A stretch of DNA of 64,000 nt from CAG-557 sp045540315 (GCA_045540315.1 JAZQHA010000038.1:42939-106938); one strand, 5' to 3'. Counted from the first letter of the stretch, positions 17,653-26,278 are shown. The notes: generated by a model not told the origin, from the letters alone. Made by a program: numbers and translations.

Positions 17653-18387
17653 ATGTCTGGTCACTCAAAATGGAGTAACATTAAGAGGAAAAAAGAAAAA
17701 ACGGACGGTGCAAGAGCAAAGATTTTCACAAAAATAGGTAGAGAACTAGCTGTGGCCGTGAAAGAAGGCGGCGGTGCCGATCCAACGGTTAACTCAAAGC
17801 TAAAAGACTGTATCGCAAAAGCCAAGGCAAATAACGTGCCAAACGACAATATTGAGCGGATTATAAAAAAGGCAGCGGGCGCTGGCGATACCAACAACTA
17901 CGAGGCTATCACTTATGAGGGCTATGGACCAAGCGGAATTGCTGTGATTGTTGAGACGCTGACAGACAACCGCAATCGAACAGCGGGCGACTTGCGGCAC
18001 TATTTTGATAAGTTTGGCGGAAACCTTGGAACACCTGGTTGTGTTTCATTTATGTTTTCGAAAAAAGGCGTTATGGTCCTTGAGAAGAACGACTTGAATG
18101 AAGATAAGGTTATGGAAGATGCGTTGGAGGCTGGTGCAACCGATTTTCTTGCAGACGATGATGTTTTTGAGGTGTATACAGAGCCGTCAGATTTCAGCTT
18201 CGTTAGAGAGAGCTTAGAAGGCAAAGGTTATGAGTTTGCCTCGGCTGAGGTGGAGATGGTTCCGAGTACATATTCCTCGATTGATGGCGAAGACAATGCT
18301 ACTAAGATGCAAAGATTGCTTGACGTGTTAGAGGATAATGACGATGTCCAAAACGTTTGGCACAATTGGGAGATGCCACAAGAGTAA
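17653..18387 (+). CDS. yebC: YebC/PmpR family protein (TACO1-like translation or transcription regulator)
   Basis: A 244-residue protein with the near-invariant N-terminus MSGHSKWSNIKRKKEKTDGARAK and blocks NVPNDNIERIIKKAAG, YEGYGPSGIAVIVETLTDNRNRT and GGNLGTPGCVSFMF. The family contains DNA-binding regulators and, from more recent work, factors that help ribosomes through polyproline stretches; which role applies here cannot be decided. RBS AGAGGAGG lies upstream. It appears monocistronic: the next gene is on the other strand. Confidence 0.94.
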   Translation: MSGHSKWSNIKRKKEKTDGARAKIFTKIGRELAVAVKEGGGADPTVNSKLKDCIAKAKANNVPNDNIERIIKKAAGAGDTNNYEAITYEGYGPSGIAVIVETLTDNRNRTAGDLRHYFDKFGGNLGTPGCVSFMFSKKGVMVLEKNDLNEDKVMEDALEAGATDFLADDDVFEVYTEPSDFSFVRESLEGKGYEFASAEVEMVPSTYSSIDGEDNATKMQRLLDVLEDNDDVQNVWHNWEMPQE

Positions 18388-18505
18388 CTTTGGAGTTTGT
18401 CCCAACTAAATTGAAAGTAATTTTCTCAGGTGCTAGCAAATAAAATGTAAAATTTGCATGAAGGCTTATGATGGTTTCAAATGTTTTAATGAGCAGAAAG
18501 TTACT

Positions 18506-19126
18506 TCAGTCAAAAAGCCAGTCCAACCATTCCTCTACGGTTCCTTTTAACGCATAATACCACTCGACGATTTTAAATTTAACTTCAAACTGTTCACCGT
18601 TGTTTATTATGTCATTTTCGCTATCTGTAAGGATAGTTTCGGCTTTTTCATTCTCTATGGCGCTGCCGAGACACATTTGAGGAAAAATTACGCACCACCA
18701 ATTTTTTCCCTCGCCGTTGCCAATAAGTACTCGCAGAGCATCGTAATGGCCGGCCGGAAGCGTTATATCGTCGTATTTCCTCGTCGGAAAGTACATATCG
18801 GTTATTTCGACGCTTACCGGATAGTTAAACCCTTGTGCCGCGATTTCTTCCTCGGCAATTTTTGCAATGTTTTCAAGGTTATTTGCCGTTAAACTTTGTG
18901 CAGTCTCTTTATCATTTACTCCATCGAGAAAATTGCCTGCATGTTCTATGATTTTATCTCGAACTCTCAGCTTTAACGTTTGGTCTTCCTCAGAGTCAGA
19001 GTTAGCTAAAATATGTAATCGCAAAACTTTTGTGCTGAGGCTGTCGCATCCGTTCGCAAAGTTTGTTATACTAAAAATAAGACTTAAAATAAATCCGGCA
19101 AGTAAGCTCTTTTCAATTGTCTTCAA
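18506..19126 (-). CDS. spoIIR: Stage II sporulation protein R
   Basis: A secreted signalling protein made in the forespore that triggers SpoIIGA to process pro-sigma-E in the mother cell. The family core LRLHILANSDSEEDQTLKLRVRDKI is intact, followed by YDDITLPAGHYDALRVLIGNGEGKNWWCVIFPQMC, with an N-terminal hydrophobic signal segment (SLLAGFILSLIFSITNFA). The frame is open back to 19291, but that would overlap the divergent TM2 gene. A start at TTG 19126 or GTG 19135 just before the signal sequence fits best. Its presence indicates that the organism forms endospores. Confidence 0.9.
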   Translation of the reverse strand: MKTIEKSLLAGFILSLIFSITNFANGCDSLSTKVLRLHILANSDSEEDQTLKLRVRDKIIEHAGNFLDGVNDKETAQSLTANNLENIAKIAEEEIAAQGFNYPVSVEITDMYFPTRKYDDITLPAGHYDALRVLIGNGEGKNWWCVIFPQMCLGSAIENEKAETILTDSENDIINNGEQFEVKFKIVEWYYALKGTVEEWLDWLFD

Positions 19127-19234
19127 GGTAAACACCGTCCATTTCTTAGTTTTTAGTTTTGTTGCTGAAATTATGGACGAAGTTTTTTCTAAATATTCAC
19201 CGTTCAAAAGAATTTTTATAAGGAGGTGATTTTT

Positions 19235-19585
19235 GTGGATATACAAGCAGTTGAACAGTATTTGCTCGCACACCAAAAGTACTTTCCGCAAGAGAAACTA
19301 CCGTTTTTACGAGAGCAGCTCGAATTACTGAACGAACAACAGGCTTCAAATTTATACTCAATAGAGCTAAACGATCCACTTATTGTCCTTATAATGTCAA
19401 TTTTCCTTGGCCATTTCGGTATCGATAGATTTATTCTTCACGATATCTCTAACGGTATTCTTAAATTGGTCACTTGCGGTGGTTGCGGTATTTGGACGTT
19501 TATCGATTGGGTTTTAATTCACGACAAAACAAAACAGTATAATCTCGAAAAAGTGATGAATTTTATATCTGGAAAATATTTTTAA
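19235..19585 (+). CDS. TM2-domain membrane protein
   Basis: A 116-residue protein with an N-terminal soluble helix-rich part (~1-50) and a C-terminal TM2 domain: a short helix IVLIMSIFLGHFGIDRFIL, a turn, then ILKLVTCGGCGIWTFIDWVLI. The GHFGIDRF and TCGGCGIW motifs are diagnostic. TM2 proteins have no agreed bacterial function. GTG 19235 is chosen because AGGAGGTGAT lies at 19221-19230. It is divergent from spoIIR, sharing a ~108-base promoter region, and is followed by a hairpin terminator at 19595-19638. Confidence 0.85.
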   Translation: MDIQAVEQYLLAHQKYFPQEKLPFLREQLELLNEQQASNLYSIELNDPLIVLIMSIFLGHFGIDRFILHDISNGILKLVTCGGCGIWTFIDWVLIHDKTKQYNLEKVMNFISGKYF

Positions 19586-19594
19586 AATTAACAT

Positions 19595-19640
19595 AATAGC
19601 AACATTCTTTACGCATATTAGTAATTGATGTTGCTATTTG
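19595..19640 (+). terminator. Terminator after the TM2 gene
   Basis: The arms AATAGCAACAT and ATGTTGCTATT are perfectly complementary (11 bp) around a 22-base loop, followed by TGTTTTG. Confidence 0.55.
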
Positions 19641-19673
19641 TTTTGTGTTCCTGAGGTTTGCTGCTATCACCAC

Positions 19674-19801
19674 GCCCGCGCCGCGAGGCGCCGAAGGCCC
19701 CCTAAGGGGGCTCTTCGGCCAACCCAGAGCTCAACAAAGTTGTGCTCTGGGTTACAACGAAAATAAATAATATTTATTTCCGTTGGCCTCGCGGCGCGGG
19801 C
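19674..19801. repeat. Four-way-junction repeat, copy 3 (subfamily A)
   Basis: Outer stem GCCCGCGCCGCGAGG / CCTCGCGGCGCGGGC. Inner arms: CCGAAG..GCCCCC with GGGGGC..CTTCGG; AACCCAGAGCTCAAC-aaa-GTTGTGCTCTGGGTT; AACGAAAATAAAT with ATTTATTTCCGTT (one mismatch). It lies between the TM2 gene and the ABC exporter operon. Outer GAGTGCC/GGCACTC repeats are not clear. Confidence 0.87.
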
Positions 19802-19866
19802 AAGAAGAAAGCCTGCAAATAAGCTCAGCACTTGTTTTTTTACTAAATTGAAGGGTCGTTCGAAAA

Positions 19867-22074
19867 ATGAGGAAAGTAATGTCTTACTTAAAGCCATACG
19901 CTTTTGGAATATTATGTTGTTTTGTTTTTTTGTTTGTACAGGGAATATGCGATTTAAGCTTGCCGAACTATATGTCTAATATTGTTAATGTAGGGATACA
20001 GCAAAATGGGTTAGAAGGTTCGGCGCCAGATGCCTTGAGCGAAAACGCTTATAGTCTGTTTAATTTTTTTATGAATGACGCTGAAAGACAAATTTTTGCG
20101 GATAATTATAGATTTATTTCGACTGATACCGCGGACGAAAATTCCTTAAAGAAATATCCTTTATTAAGGACGCAAAACATATATGTGCTAAATGAAGGTA
20201 CAGATAAGAAACTCAATGACATTTGGAGTACCTCATGTAATTTGCTAGTTGAATTTTTAAAAACGCGTTCACCGGATACAGGTAGGTCCACAACAGATTT
20301 CTCAGATATTAATTTTTCTGAGGTATATCAGTTAATCCCATATTTACAAACGCTTCCGAAGGAAACTTTAGAGGACCTCCGTGCGAAATATAGTCTCATT
20401 GACGCTAGCCTCACCGAGCAGACAGCAATATACGTCAAGAGGCAGATTTACACAGAGCTTGGTATAGATTTAGAGACTTTTCAAAATAATTACATCGTAC
20501 AAACCGGTATGATTATGTTGCTGTTCACTTTAGTTAGTATCATTGCTAGCATTTTGGTAAACTATCTTTCCTCTAAAATTTCGACGAAAGCGGCTAAACA
20601 GTTGCGCCATGATGTTTTTCGCAAGGTGGAGAGCTTTTCAAACAACGAGTTTAATAAGTTTTCAATTTCGTCGCTCATTACGCGTACAACTAACGACATA
20701 ACTCAAGTTCAGATGCTAATTATTAGTGGAATTCGCATTTTATGCTATGCGCCGATTATTGCGATTGGTGGAATCATCATGGCGTTAAATAAGAGCATCT
20801 CGATGTCGTGGATAATATTTTTGGGGATTGCACTTTTGGTTGTATTAATTTTTTGTATATTTACAGTTGCGTTTCCCAAGTTTAACCTTGTGCAAAAGCT
20901 TGTAGATAGATTCAATCTTGTAACAAAGGAAAATCTGACAGGAATCATGGTAATTCGGGCCTTTGGTACGCAAAAATTTGAGGAAAATCGCTTTGATGAG
21001 GCTAATCGAAAACTAACTCAAACGGACTTATTTATAAACCGAATCATGGTTGTGATGATGCCCTCGATGATGCTACTTATGAACCTCGTTTCGGTGCTTG
21101 TTATTTGGACAGGCAGTCATCATATTGAGAACTCTCAAATGCAAGTTGGCGATATGATGGCCTTTATGCAGTACGCGATTCAGATTATGATGTCATTTTT
21201 GATGATTTCTTTTATGTTTATTATGGTACCTCGTGCGGTAGTTTCTGCCAAGAGAATTGCCGACGTGCTAAATACCGAGCCAAGCATACTTGACCCAATT
21301 GCTCCGATTCACATCGATAAAAGTAGTATTCGTGGAAAAGTTGAGTTTAAGAATGTTTCGTTTCGCTACGGCAATGCCAAAGAGAATATGCTAGAGGGAA
21401 TAACATTCACGGCCCTTCCGGGTCAGACGACAGCATTTATTGGTCCAACTGGTTCTGGCAAATCTACGCTTATCAACCTTATTCCACGTTTTTTTGATGT
21501 TACCGAGGGAGAAATTCTGATTGACGGAATTAACATTAAAGATATGGCTCAAAAAGATTTGCACGAAATTATTGGTTATGTCCCGCAAAAGGGTGTACTC
21601 TTCTCCGGTGATATTGAATCGAACTTGAAGTATGGCAATGAAAATGCCAGCAAAATAGAACTTAGCAAGGCTATAGAGATTTCTCAAGCAGCTGAGTTTG
21701 TAAATTCGAATGCAAAGGGACTCTCCAGAGAAATTTCTCAAAGCGGAAAAAATGTGTCTGGCGGTCAGCGACAACGCCTATCCATTGCGAGAACAATTCT
21801 CAAGAATGCACCAATTTATATTTTTGACGACAGCTTCTCGGCGCTAGACTTAAAAACAGATGCAGCGTTGCGAAAAGCTCTTGCTGAGCATACCAAACAT
21901 AGCACGATGTTAATTGTTGCTCAGCGCATTAGTACCATCATGAATGCGGAGCAAATTGTTGTCCTCGACGACGGAAAAATTGTGGGTTTGGGTACGCACA
22001 AAGAACTTCTTAAAAGCTGCGATGTATATAAGGATATTGCAACGTCGCAGTTGCCAGAGGAGGAGTTAGCGTGA
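19867..22074 (+). CDS. Heterodimeric ABC exporter, subunit 1 (permease-ATPase)
   Basis: A 735-residue half-exporter with N-terminal membrane domain and C-terminal nucleotide-binding domain. Between the first hydrophobic segment (~10-38) and the second (~212-235) lies an unusual extra segment of about 170 residues, probably extracytoplasmic. NBD motifs: Walker A GPTGSGKSTLINL, canonical signature VSGGQRQRLSIAR, and Walker B IYIFDD, where Asp replaces the catalytic Glu. This matches the degenerate-site subunit of asymmetric exporters such as BmrCD or TM287/288, whose substrates are usually drugs, lipids or peptides. It overlaps the next gene by 4 bases. Confidence 0.92.
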   Translation: MRKVMSYLKPYAFGILCCFVFLFVQGICDLSLPNYMSNIVNVGIQQNGLEGSAPDALSENAYSLFNFFMNDAERQIFADNYRFISTDTADENSLKKYPLLRTQNIYVLNEGTDKKLNDIWSTSCNLLVEFLKTRSPDTGRSTTDFSDINFSEVYQLIPYLQTLPKETLEDLRAKYSLIDASLTEQTAIYVKRQIYTELGIDLETFQNNYIVQTGMIMLLFTLVSIIASILVNYLSSKISTKAAKQLRHDVFRKVESFSNNEFNKFSISSLITRTTNDITQVQMLIISGIRILCYAPIIAIGGIIMALNKSISMSWIIFLGIALLVVLIFCIFTVAFPKFNLVQKLVDRFNLVTKENLTGIMVIRAFGTQKFEENRFDEANRKLTQTDLFINRIMVVMMPSMMLLMNLVSVLVIWTGSHHIENSQMQVGDMMAFMQYAIQIMMSFLMISFMFIMVPRAVVSAKRIADVLNTEPSILDPIAPIHIDKSSIRGKVEFKNVSFRYGNAKENMLEGITFTALPGQTTAFIGPTGSGKSTLINLIPRFFDVTEGEILIDGINIKDMAQKDLHEIIGYVPQKGVLFSGDIESNLKYGNENASKIELSKAIEISQAAEFVNSNAKGLSREISQSGKNVSGGQRQRLSIARTILKNAPIYIFDDSFSALDLKTDAALRKALAEHTKHSTMLIVAQRISTIMNAEQIVVLDDGKIVGLGTHKELLKSCDVYKDIATSQLPEEELA

Positions 22075-23930
22075 AAAAGGAGTTTAACTTAAAGCCAGGG
22101 CATCACGGGCCGGTAATGGTAAAAGAGAAAGCTAGAAACTTTAAGGGTACATTTATAAAGCTATTAAAACGACTCGGTCAATATAAAATAAGCTTATTAC
22201 TTGTTGTAATTTTTGCTATTTTATCTACGATATTTAATATTGTTGGGCCCAAAATTTTGGGCAATGCAACCTCGCTTATTTATGAGGGCATTATGAGGAA
22301 AATTTCTGGGCAAGGTGTTGGTATCGACTTTGCTGCGATTGGTAATATTTTAATTTCACTGGTTGTTTTGTATATCATAAGTGCAATTTTTTCGTATTTG
22401 CAGGGCTTTTTGATGACAAACGTCGCAATGAAAACCGCATATAACTTGCGAAAAGAAATTTCTTTTAAAATTAACAAACTGCCGCTTTCCTACTTTGACG
22501 CAGTAAGTGTAGGAGACATTTTGTCGAGGATTACCAATGACGTTGACACTCTTAACCAAACGCTAAATCAAAGTATTACGCAGATTATAACGTCAGTTTC
22601 AACGGTGGTTGGCATAGTAATTATGATGTTGACCATTAGTTGGCAGCTTACGCTTGTCACGCTGCTGATTATTCCGCTCTCACTGTCGCTTATATGGATT
22701 ATTGTAAAAAAGTCCCAAAAGCATTTTTTTGCACAACAAAAATATCTTGGAAAACTCAACGGCCACACGGAGGAAATGTATTCTGGACACATGGTGGTAA
22801 AGGCTTTTAACAAGGAGGCTCGCGCGATTGAAACCTTCGATGAATGCAACGAGACACTTTACACTTCCGCTTGGAAGTCTCAATTTTTATCGGGCCTTAT
22901 CATGCCGGTTATGAATTTTATCTCCAACTTAGGATATGTCGCGATTTGTATTTTAGGTGGCCGTCTCGCCGTAAAGCAAGTCATTTCGGTCGGCGACATT
23001 CAAGCATTTATTCAATATGTTCGTCAATTTACCCATCCATTAAATCATATCGCAAATATATCAAATATTTTACAGCAAACGGCAGCCTCTGCAGAGCGAG
23101 TTTTTGATTTTCTTGCGGAGAAAGAAGAGGTGCCAGAGAAGAAAAATGCACTCAAAGTGGTGGAAAAAGACGATAAAAAAAGTAATGCAAATTATGTGGA
23201 GATAGATGGCTCGGTTACGTTTGAGCACGTCAAGTTTGGATATAATGCGGATAAAATTATCATAAATGACTTTTCTACTATAATAAAACCTGGTCAAAAT
23301 GTTGCCATTGTCGGTCCGACCGGTGCCGGCAAAACGACGATAGTTAAGCTCCTTATGCGTTTTTATGATGTAAATAGCGGAAAAATTTTGCTCTCCGGCC
23401 ACGATATTAGAGACTTTTCGAGGAATGAGTTACGTTCAATTTTTGGCATGGTTTTGCAAGATACTTGGCTCTATAACGCTTCGATTAAGGAAAATATTCG
23501 CTACGGAAACCTAAATGCAAGCGATGAAATGGTTTACGAAGCTGCACGAGCTGCTCATGCAGAGCACTTTATTAATACTCTGCCAGGCGGGTATGATATG
23601 CTCATAAATGAGGATGCAAGTAATATTTCTATGGGTCAAAAGCAGCTTTTGACGATTGCCAGGGCTATTATTTCCGAGCCTAAAATACTTATTTTTGATG
23701 AAGCAACAAGTTCTATCGATACGAGAACTGAACGTTTAATTCAAAAAGCCATGGCAAGTTTAATGAAAAACAGGACAAGTTTTATTATTGCACATCGTCT
23801 AAGTACCATAAAGAGCGCCGATTTAATTCTTGTTATGGCTCACGGCGATATTGTTGAGCAGGGCACGCACGATGAGTTGCTAAACAAAAAAGGGTTTTAT
23901 GCCAATTTATATAACAGCCAATTTGGGTAA
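22071..23930 (+). CDS. Heterodimeric ABC exporter, subunit 2 (permease-ATPase)
   Basis: A 619-residue half-exporter with six predicted membrane helices in the first ~350 residues and a C-terminal NBD. Walker A is GPTGAGKTTIVKLL and Walker B is ILIFDEATSSID with the catalytic Glu present, but the signature is degenerate (ISMGQKQ rather than LSGGQ). Together with subunit 1 this gives one consensus and one degenerate ATP site, complementary in the expected way. The GTG start overlaps the upstream stop codon. The last ~75 codons are repeated downstream at 24738-24963. Confidence 0.93.
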   Translation: MKKEFNLKPGHHGPVMVKEKARNFKGTFIKLLKRLGQYKISLLLVVIFAILSTIFNIVGPKILGNATSLIYEGIMRKISGQGVGIDFAAIGNILISLVVLYIISAIFSYLQGFLMTNVAMKTAYNLRKEISFKINKLPLSYFDAVSVGDILSRITNDVDTLNQTLNQSITQIITSVSTVVGIVIMMLTISWQLTLVTLLIIPLSLSLIWIIVKKSQKHFFAQQKYLGKLNGHTEEMYSGHMVVKAFNKEARAIETFDECNETLYTSAWKSQFLSGLIMPVMNFISNLGYVAICILGGRLAVKQVISVGDIQAFIQYVRQFTHPLNHIANISNILQQTAASAERVFDFLAEKEEVPEKKNALKVVEKDDKKSNANYVEIDGSVTFEHVKFGYNADKIIINDFSTIIKPGQNVAIVGPTGAGKTTIVKLLMRFYDVNSGKILLSGHDIRDFSRNELRSIFGMVLQDTWLYNASIKENIRYGNLNASDEMVYEAARAAHAEHFINTLPGGYDMLINEDASNISMGQKQLLTIARAIISEPKILIFDEATSSIDTRTERLIQKAMASLMKNRTSFIIAHRLSTIKSADLILVMAHGDIVEQGTHDELLNKKGFYANLYNSQFG

Positions 23931-24024
23931 AAATCTACCAACCAAAATTTTTATTAAATAGAGATAAAAATATAAAAAATAATCGGATATAAATATGGGT
24001 ATGCATGTTTTGAGTGCAAATGCC

Positions 24025-24053
24025 TTGAGTTTTTTAGTAGGATATGATACAAT
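24025..24053 (+). promoter_or_regulatory. Sigma-A-type promoter of small membrane protein gene 1
   Basis: TTGAGT (24025-24030), 17-base spacer, TACAAT (24048-24053), 35 bases upstream of the ATG. The same arrangement recurs upstream of the duplicate at 25059-25087. Confidence 0.7.
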
Positions 24054-24087
24054 GTCATTAATTATAAGATGAAAGGAGGGAATAAGT

Positions 24088-24588
24088 ATGATTAAAAAGT
24101 TAACTGCATTCCTTTTATCGTTTCTTCTATTTACAACTTCGTTTAATCGTGTATCGTTCGGACAGAATTCAGACTCAGCCGCAATAGATAAGCTGGCTAA
24201 TGCGATTAAGGAGTATGAAGCAGAAGAGAAGACCAGACGTGAGAAAGAAGAAGTTATCAACCGTTTTCGTGAAAAACAAGACACAAACGACTCCTATCAA
24301 GAATCCGAGAAAATGAATAAAGAGTTGCTAGAGTATGCGCAACGTTTGCAAGCAGAAAATCAGGAGCTAAAAAATAAAAAATCCCAAAGCTCTTCATCCA
24401 TATCTAAGTTATCGATGGGTCGTTGTTGTATGGGCATCCTATTGACAGGGGCTATTACCGTATTCAGTGCAGTGGTGTTAAAAATGTTGATTAAGATATG
24501 GTGGGAATGCCGCCAAAATTGTTGGTTCGATTTATCTGAAATGTTAACAAGGATTAGAAAGAATAATAGACGACTTTTATATTTTTGA
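24088..24588 (+). CDS. Small coiled-coil membrane protein, copy 1 (C-terminus frameshifted)
   Basis: A 166-residue protein of unrecognised family. The N-terminus (MIKKLTAFLLSFLLFTTSF) looks like a signal peptide. Residues ~30-100 are a charged, heptad-like coiled-coil region (EYEAEEKTRREKEE, EKMNKELLEYAQRLQAENQELKNKK). A membrane segment follows at ~113-130, then WWECRQ. It is a tandem duplicate of the gene at 25120: the first ~100 residues are almost identical. After the WWECRQ motif copy 1 appears frameshifted near 24567. Another frame continues to a stop at 24695-24697 with similarity to the end of copy 2 (DLPVCRSVSECVYS against DLEIWDAVSHYTYS). RBS AAAGGAGGG. No function can be assigned. 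Confidence 0.72.
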   Translation: MIKKLTAFLLSFLLFTTSFNRVSFGQNSDSAAIDKLANAIKEYEAEEKTRREKEEVINRFREKQDTNDSYQESEKMNKELLEYAQRLQAENQELKNKKSQSSSSISKLSMGRCCMGILLTGAITVFSAVVLKMLIKIWWECRQNCWFDLSEMLTRIRKNNRRLLYF

Positions 24589-24737
24589 TCTACCAGTTTG
24601 CCGAAGTGTATCTGAATGCGTGTATAGTATATTGAGTATATTGCTTGTTTTTTTTAAAATATTCTCTGATGATGAAGATAAAACAAGCCGCTTTTGACTA
24701 TGGTCAGGACAGCTGTTTTATGCATTTTCGGTGCAGT

Positions 24738-24963
24738 AACAAGTTCTATCGATACAAGAACTGAACGTTTAATTCAAAAAGCCATGGCAAGTTTAATGAA
24801 AAACAGGACCAGCTTTATTATTGCACATCGTCTAAGTACCATAAAGAGTGCCGCTTTAATTCTTGTTATGGCTCACGGCGATATTGTTGAGCAGGGTACG
24901 CACGATGAGTTGTTAAATAAAAATGGATTTTATGCCAATTTATATAACAGTCAATTTGGGTAA
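24738..24963 (+). pseudogene. Duplicated 3' fragment of ABC exporter subunit 2
   Basis: From 24738 the sequence repeats the last ~225 bases of the exporter gene (23705-23930), starting at AACAAGTTCTATCGAT, with only a handful of substitutions; it encodes the region after Walker B (SSIDTRTERLIQKAMASL to NSQFG). It has no Walker A, Q-loop or signature and no ribosome binding site, so it is a by-product of a ~1.03-kb tandem duplication that also copied the small membrane-protein gene. Confidence 0.9.
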
Positions 24964-25058
24964 AAATATACCAACCAACAATTTTTATTAAATAGAGATA
25001 AAAATATAAAAAATAATCGGATATAAATATGGGTGTGCATGTTTTGAGCGCAAATGCC

Positions 25059-25087
25059 TTGAGTTTTTTAGTATGGTGTGATATAAT
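25059..25087 (+). promoter_or_regulatory. Sigma-A-type promoter of small membrane protein gene 2
   Basis: TTGAGT (25059-25064), 17-base spacer, perfect TATAAT (25082-25087), ahead of RBS AAAGGAGGA and the ATG at 25120. It is the duplicate of the promoter at 24025-24053, with a better -10. Confidence 0.75.
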
Positions 25088-25119
25088 AAAAACAAATATA
25101 AAGGAAAGGAGGAAACAAT

Positions 25120-25716
25120 ATGTTTAAAAAATTAACTGCATTGTTTTTATCGCTTCTTCTATTTACAACTTCGTTTAATCGTGTATCGTTCGGACAGAAT
25201 TCAGACTCAGCCGCAATAGATAAGCTGGCTAATGCGATTAAGGAGTATGAAGCAGAAGAGAAGACCAGGCGTGAGAAAGAAGAACTTATCAATCGTTTTC
25301 GTCAAAAACAAGACACAAACGACTCCAATCAAGAATCCGAGAAAATGAATAAAGAGTTGCTAGAGTATGTGCAACGTTTGCAAGCAGAAAATCAGACTCT
25401 TAAAAGTAAAAAATCTAAAAGCTTTTCATTCAAATCTAAGTTATTGAGTGGTACTCGTGGTGTGCTCAAACTATTTTTAGGTTTAAGTGTATTGGCTTGT
25501 ACCGGATTAACCGGAGCGTATTGGACAAAGTTAATTAAGGCCTGGTGGGAGTGCCGTCAAGATGATTTGTGCGACTCATATCATGAAAAATTGAATGGGC
25601 GTGATTTGTTTGACCTAGAAATATGGGACGCTGTATCTCACTACACTTATAGTCTGTCGAGAATGTTGTTTGATATATTAACACTGTTATCTGGCGATAA
25701 AGAAGATAACAAATAG
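25120..25716 (+). CDS. Small coiled-coil membrane protein, copy 2 (intact)
   Basis: A 198-residue paralogue of the gene at 24088. It has a signal-like N-terminus (MFKKLTALFLSLLLFTTSF), an acidic/basic coiled-coil region to ~residue 105, a membrane segment at ~113-137 (LKLFLGLSVLACTGLTGAYW), the shared KAWWECRQ motif, and a C-terminal ~50-residue tail that includes YSLSRMLFDILTLLSG. If the first segment is cleaved, the protein would be anchored by one helix with the coiled coil outside the cell. Nothing in it matches a family I recognise. Its position behind an ABC exporter, with its own promoter, may be only a neighbour effect. Confidence 0.75.
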   Translation: MFKKLTALFLSLLLFTTSFNRVSFGQNSDSAAIDKLANAIKEYEAEEKTRREKEELINRFRQKQDTNDSNQESEKMNKELLEYVQRLQAENQTLKSKKSKSFSFKSKLLSGTRGVLKLFLGLSVLACTGLTGAYWTKLIKAWWECRQDDLCDSYHEKLNGRDLFDLEIWDAVSHYTYSLSRMLFDILTLLSGDKEDNK

Positions 25717-25893
25717 GTACTAAATGAGTCCCCTGAAGTAGTAAATTGCTACATCGGGGGATAATTATATGCAAGAAAAAATATATTAACATCAAGAGCC
25801 TTGAAAAAGGGGTTGATTTTTTGTGTTTTTTCTTTGATGCCAGTGGTACACGTGTAGCGCAATTTTACAATGTACTTGTTGATTAAAAAGCAG

Positions 25894-25920
25894 AAGCCTC
25901 CCGAATTGGGAGGCTTTTTT
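25894..25920. terminator. Bidirectional terminator between small ORF and tRNA cluster
   Basis: AAGCCTCCC-gaatt-GGGAGGCTT followed by TTTTTT on the plus strand. On the minus strand the same stem lies just past the tRNA-Lys 3' end and is followed by CTGCTTTTT, so it may also end the tRNA transcript. Confidence 0.75.
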
Positions 25921-25921
25921 C

Positions 25922-25997
25922 TGGTGAGCCATCGGAGATTCGAACTCCGGACACCTTGATTAAAAGTCAAGTGCTCTGCCAACTGAGCTAATGGCTC
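25922..25997 (-). tRNA. tRNA-Lys (anticodon TTT)
   Basis: A 76-base cloverleaf on the minus strand: acceptor GAGCCAT / ATGGCTC, anticodon stem CTTGA / TCAAG with loop CTTTTAA (anticodon TTT), T-arm with GTTCGAATC, discriminator A and an encoded CCA at 25922-25924. Last gene of the five-tRNA operon. Confidence 0.95.
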
Positions 25998-26009
25998 GTA
26001 TGAAAAGGA

Positions 26010-26085
26010 TGGCTGGGATGGCTGGATTCGAACCAGCGAAATGACGGAGTCAAAGTCCGTTGCCTTACCGCTTGGCTACACCCCA
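26010..26085 (-). tRNA. tRNA-Gln (anticodon TTG)
   Basis: A 76-base cloverleaf on the minus strand: acceptor TGGGGTG / CATCCCA, anticodon loop CTTTGAC between ACGGA / TCCGT (anticodon TTG), T-loop GTTCGAATC, discriminator G and encoded CCA. The U1-A72 pair is typical of tRNA-Gln. Confidence 0.95.
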
Positions 26086-26107
26086 ATACATATTTTTTAT
26101 TACTCGG

Positions 26108-26185
26108 TGGGGTGGATAGTCGGATTCGAACCGACGGTCTCCAGTGCCACAAACTGGCGCTTTAACCAACTAAGCTATACCCACC
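26108..26185 (-). tRNA. tRNA-His (anticodon GTG)
   Basis: A cloverleaf on the minus strand with anticodon loop TTGTGGC between CCAGT / ACTGG (anticodon GTG). It has the extra 5' G opposite discriminator C73 that is specific to tRNA-His (GGTGGGTA with TATCCACC), and an encoded CCA. Confidence 0.95.
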
Positions 26186-26188
26186 ATA

Positions 26189-26265
26189 TGGCGCGCCAAA
26201 AGGGACTCGAACCCCTGACCTACTGCTTAGAAGGCAGTTGCTCTATCCAGCTGAGCTATTGGCGC
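26189..26265 (-). tRNA. tRNA-Arg (anticodon TCT)
   Basis: A 77-base cloverleaf on the minus strand: acceptor GCGCCAA / TTGGCGC, anticodon loop CTTCTAA between ACTGC / GCAGT (anticodon TCT, reading AGA/AGG), T-loop GTTCGAGTC, discriminator G and encoded CCA. Confidence 0.95.
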
Positions 26266-26278
26266 ATAATAAAAAACA

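Noticed and set aside
22522..22849. Minus-strand frames inside ABC exporter subunit 2
   Set aside because: Shadows of a conserved coding sequence with no ribosome binding sites.
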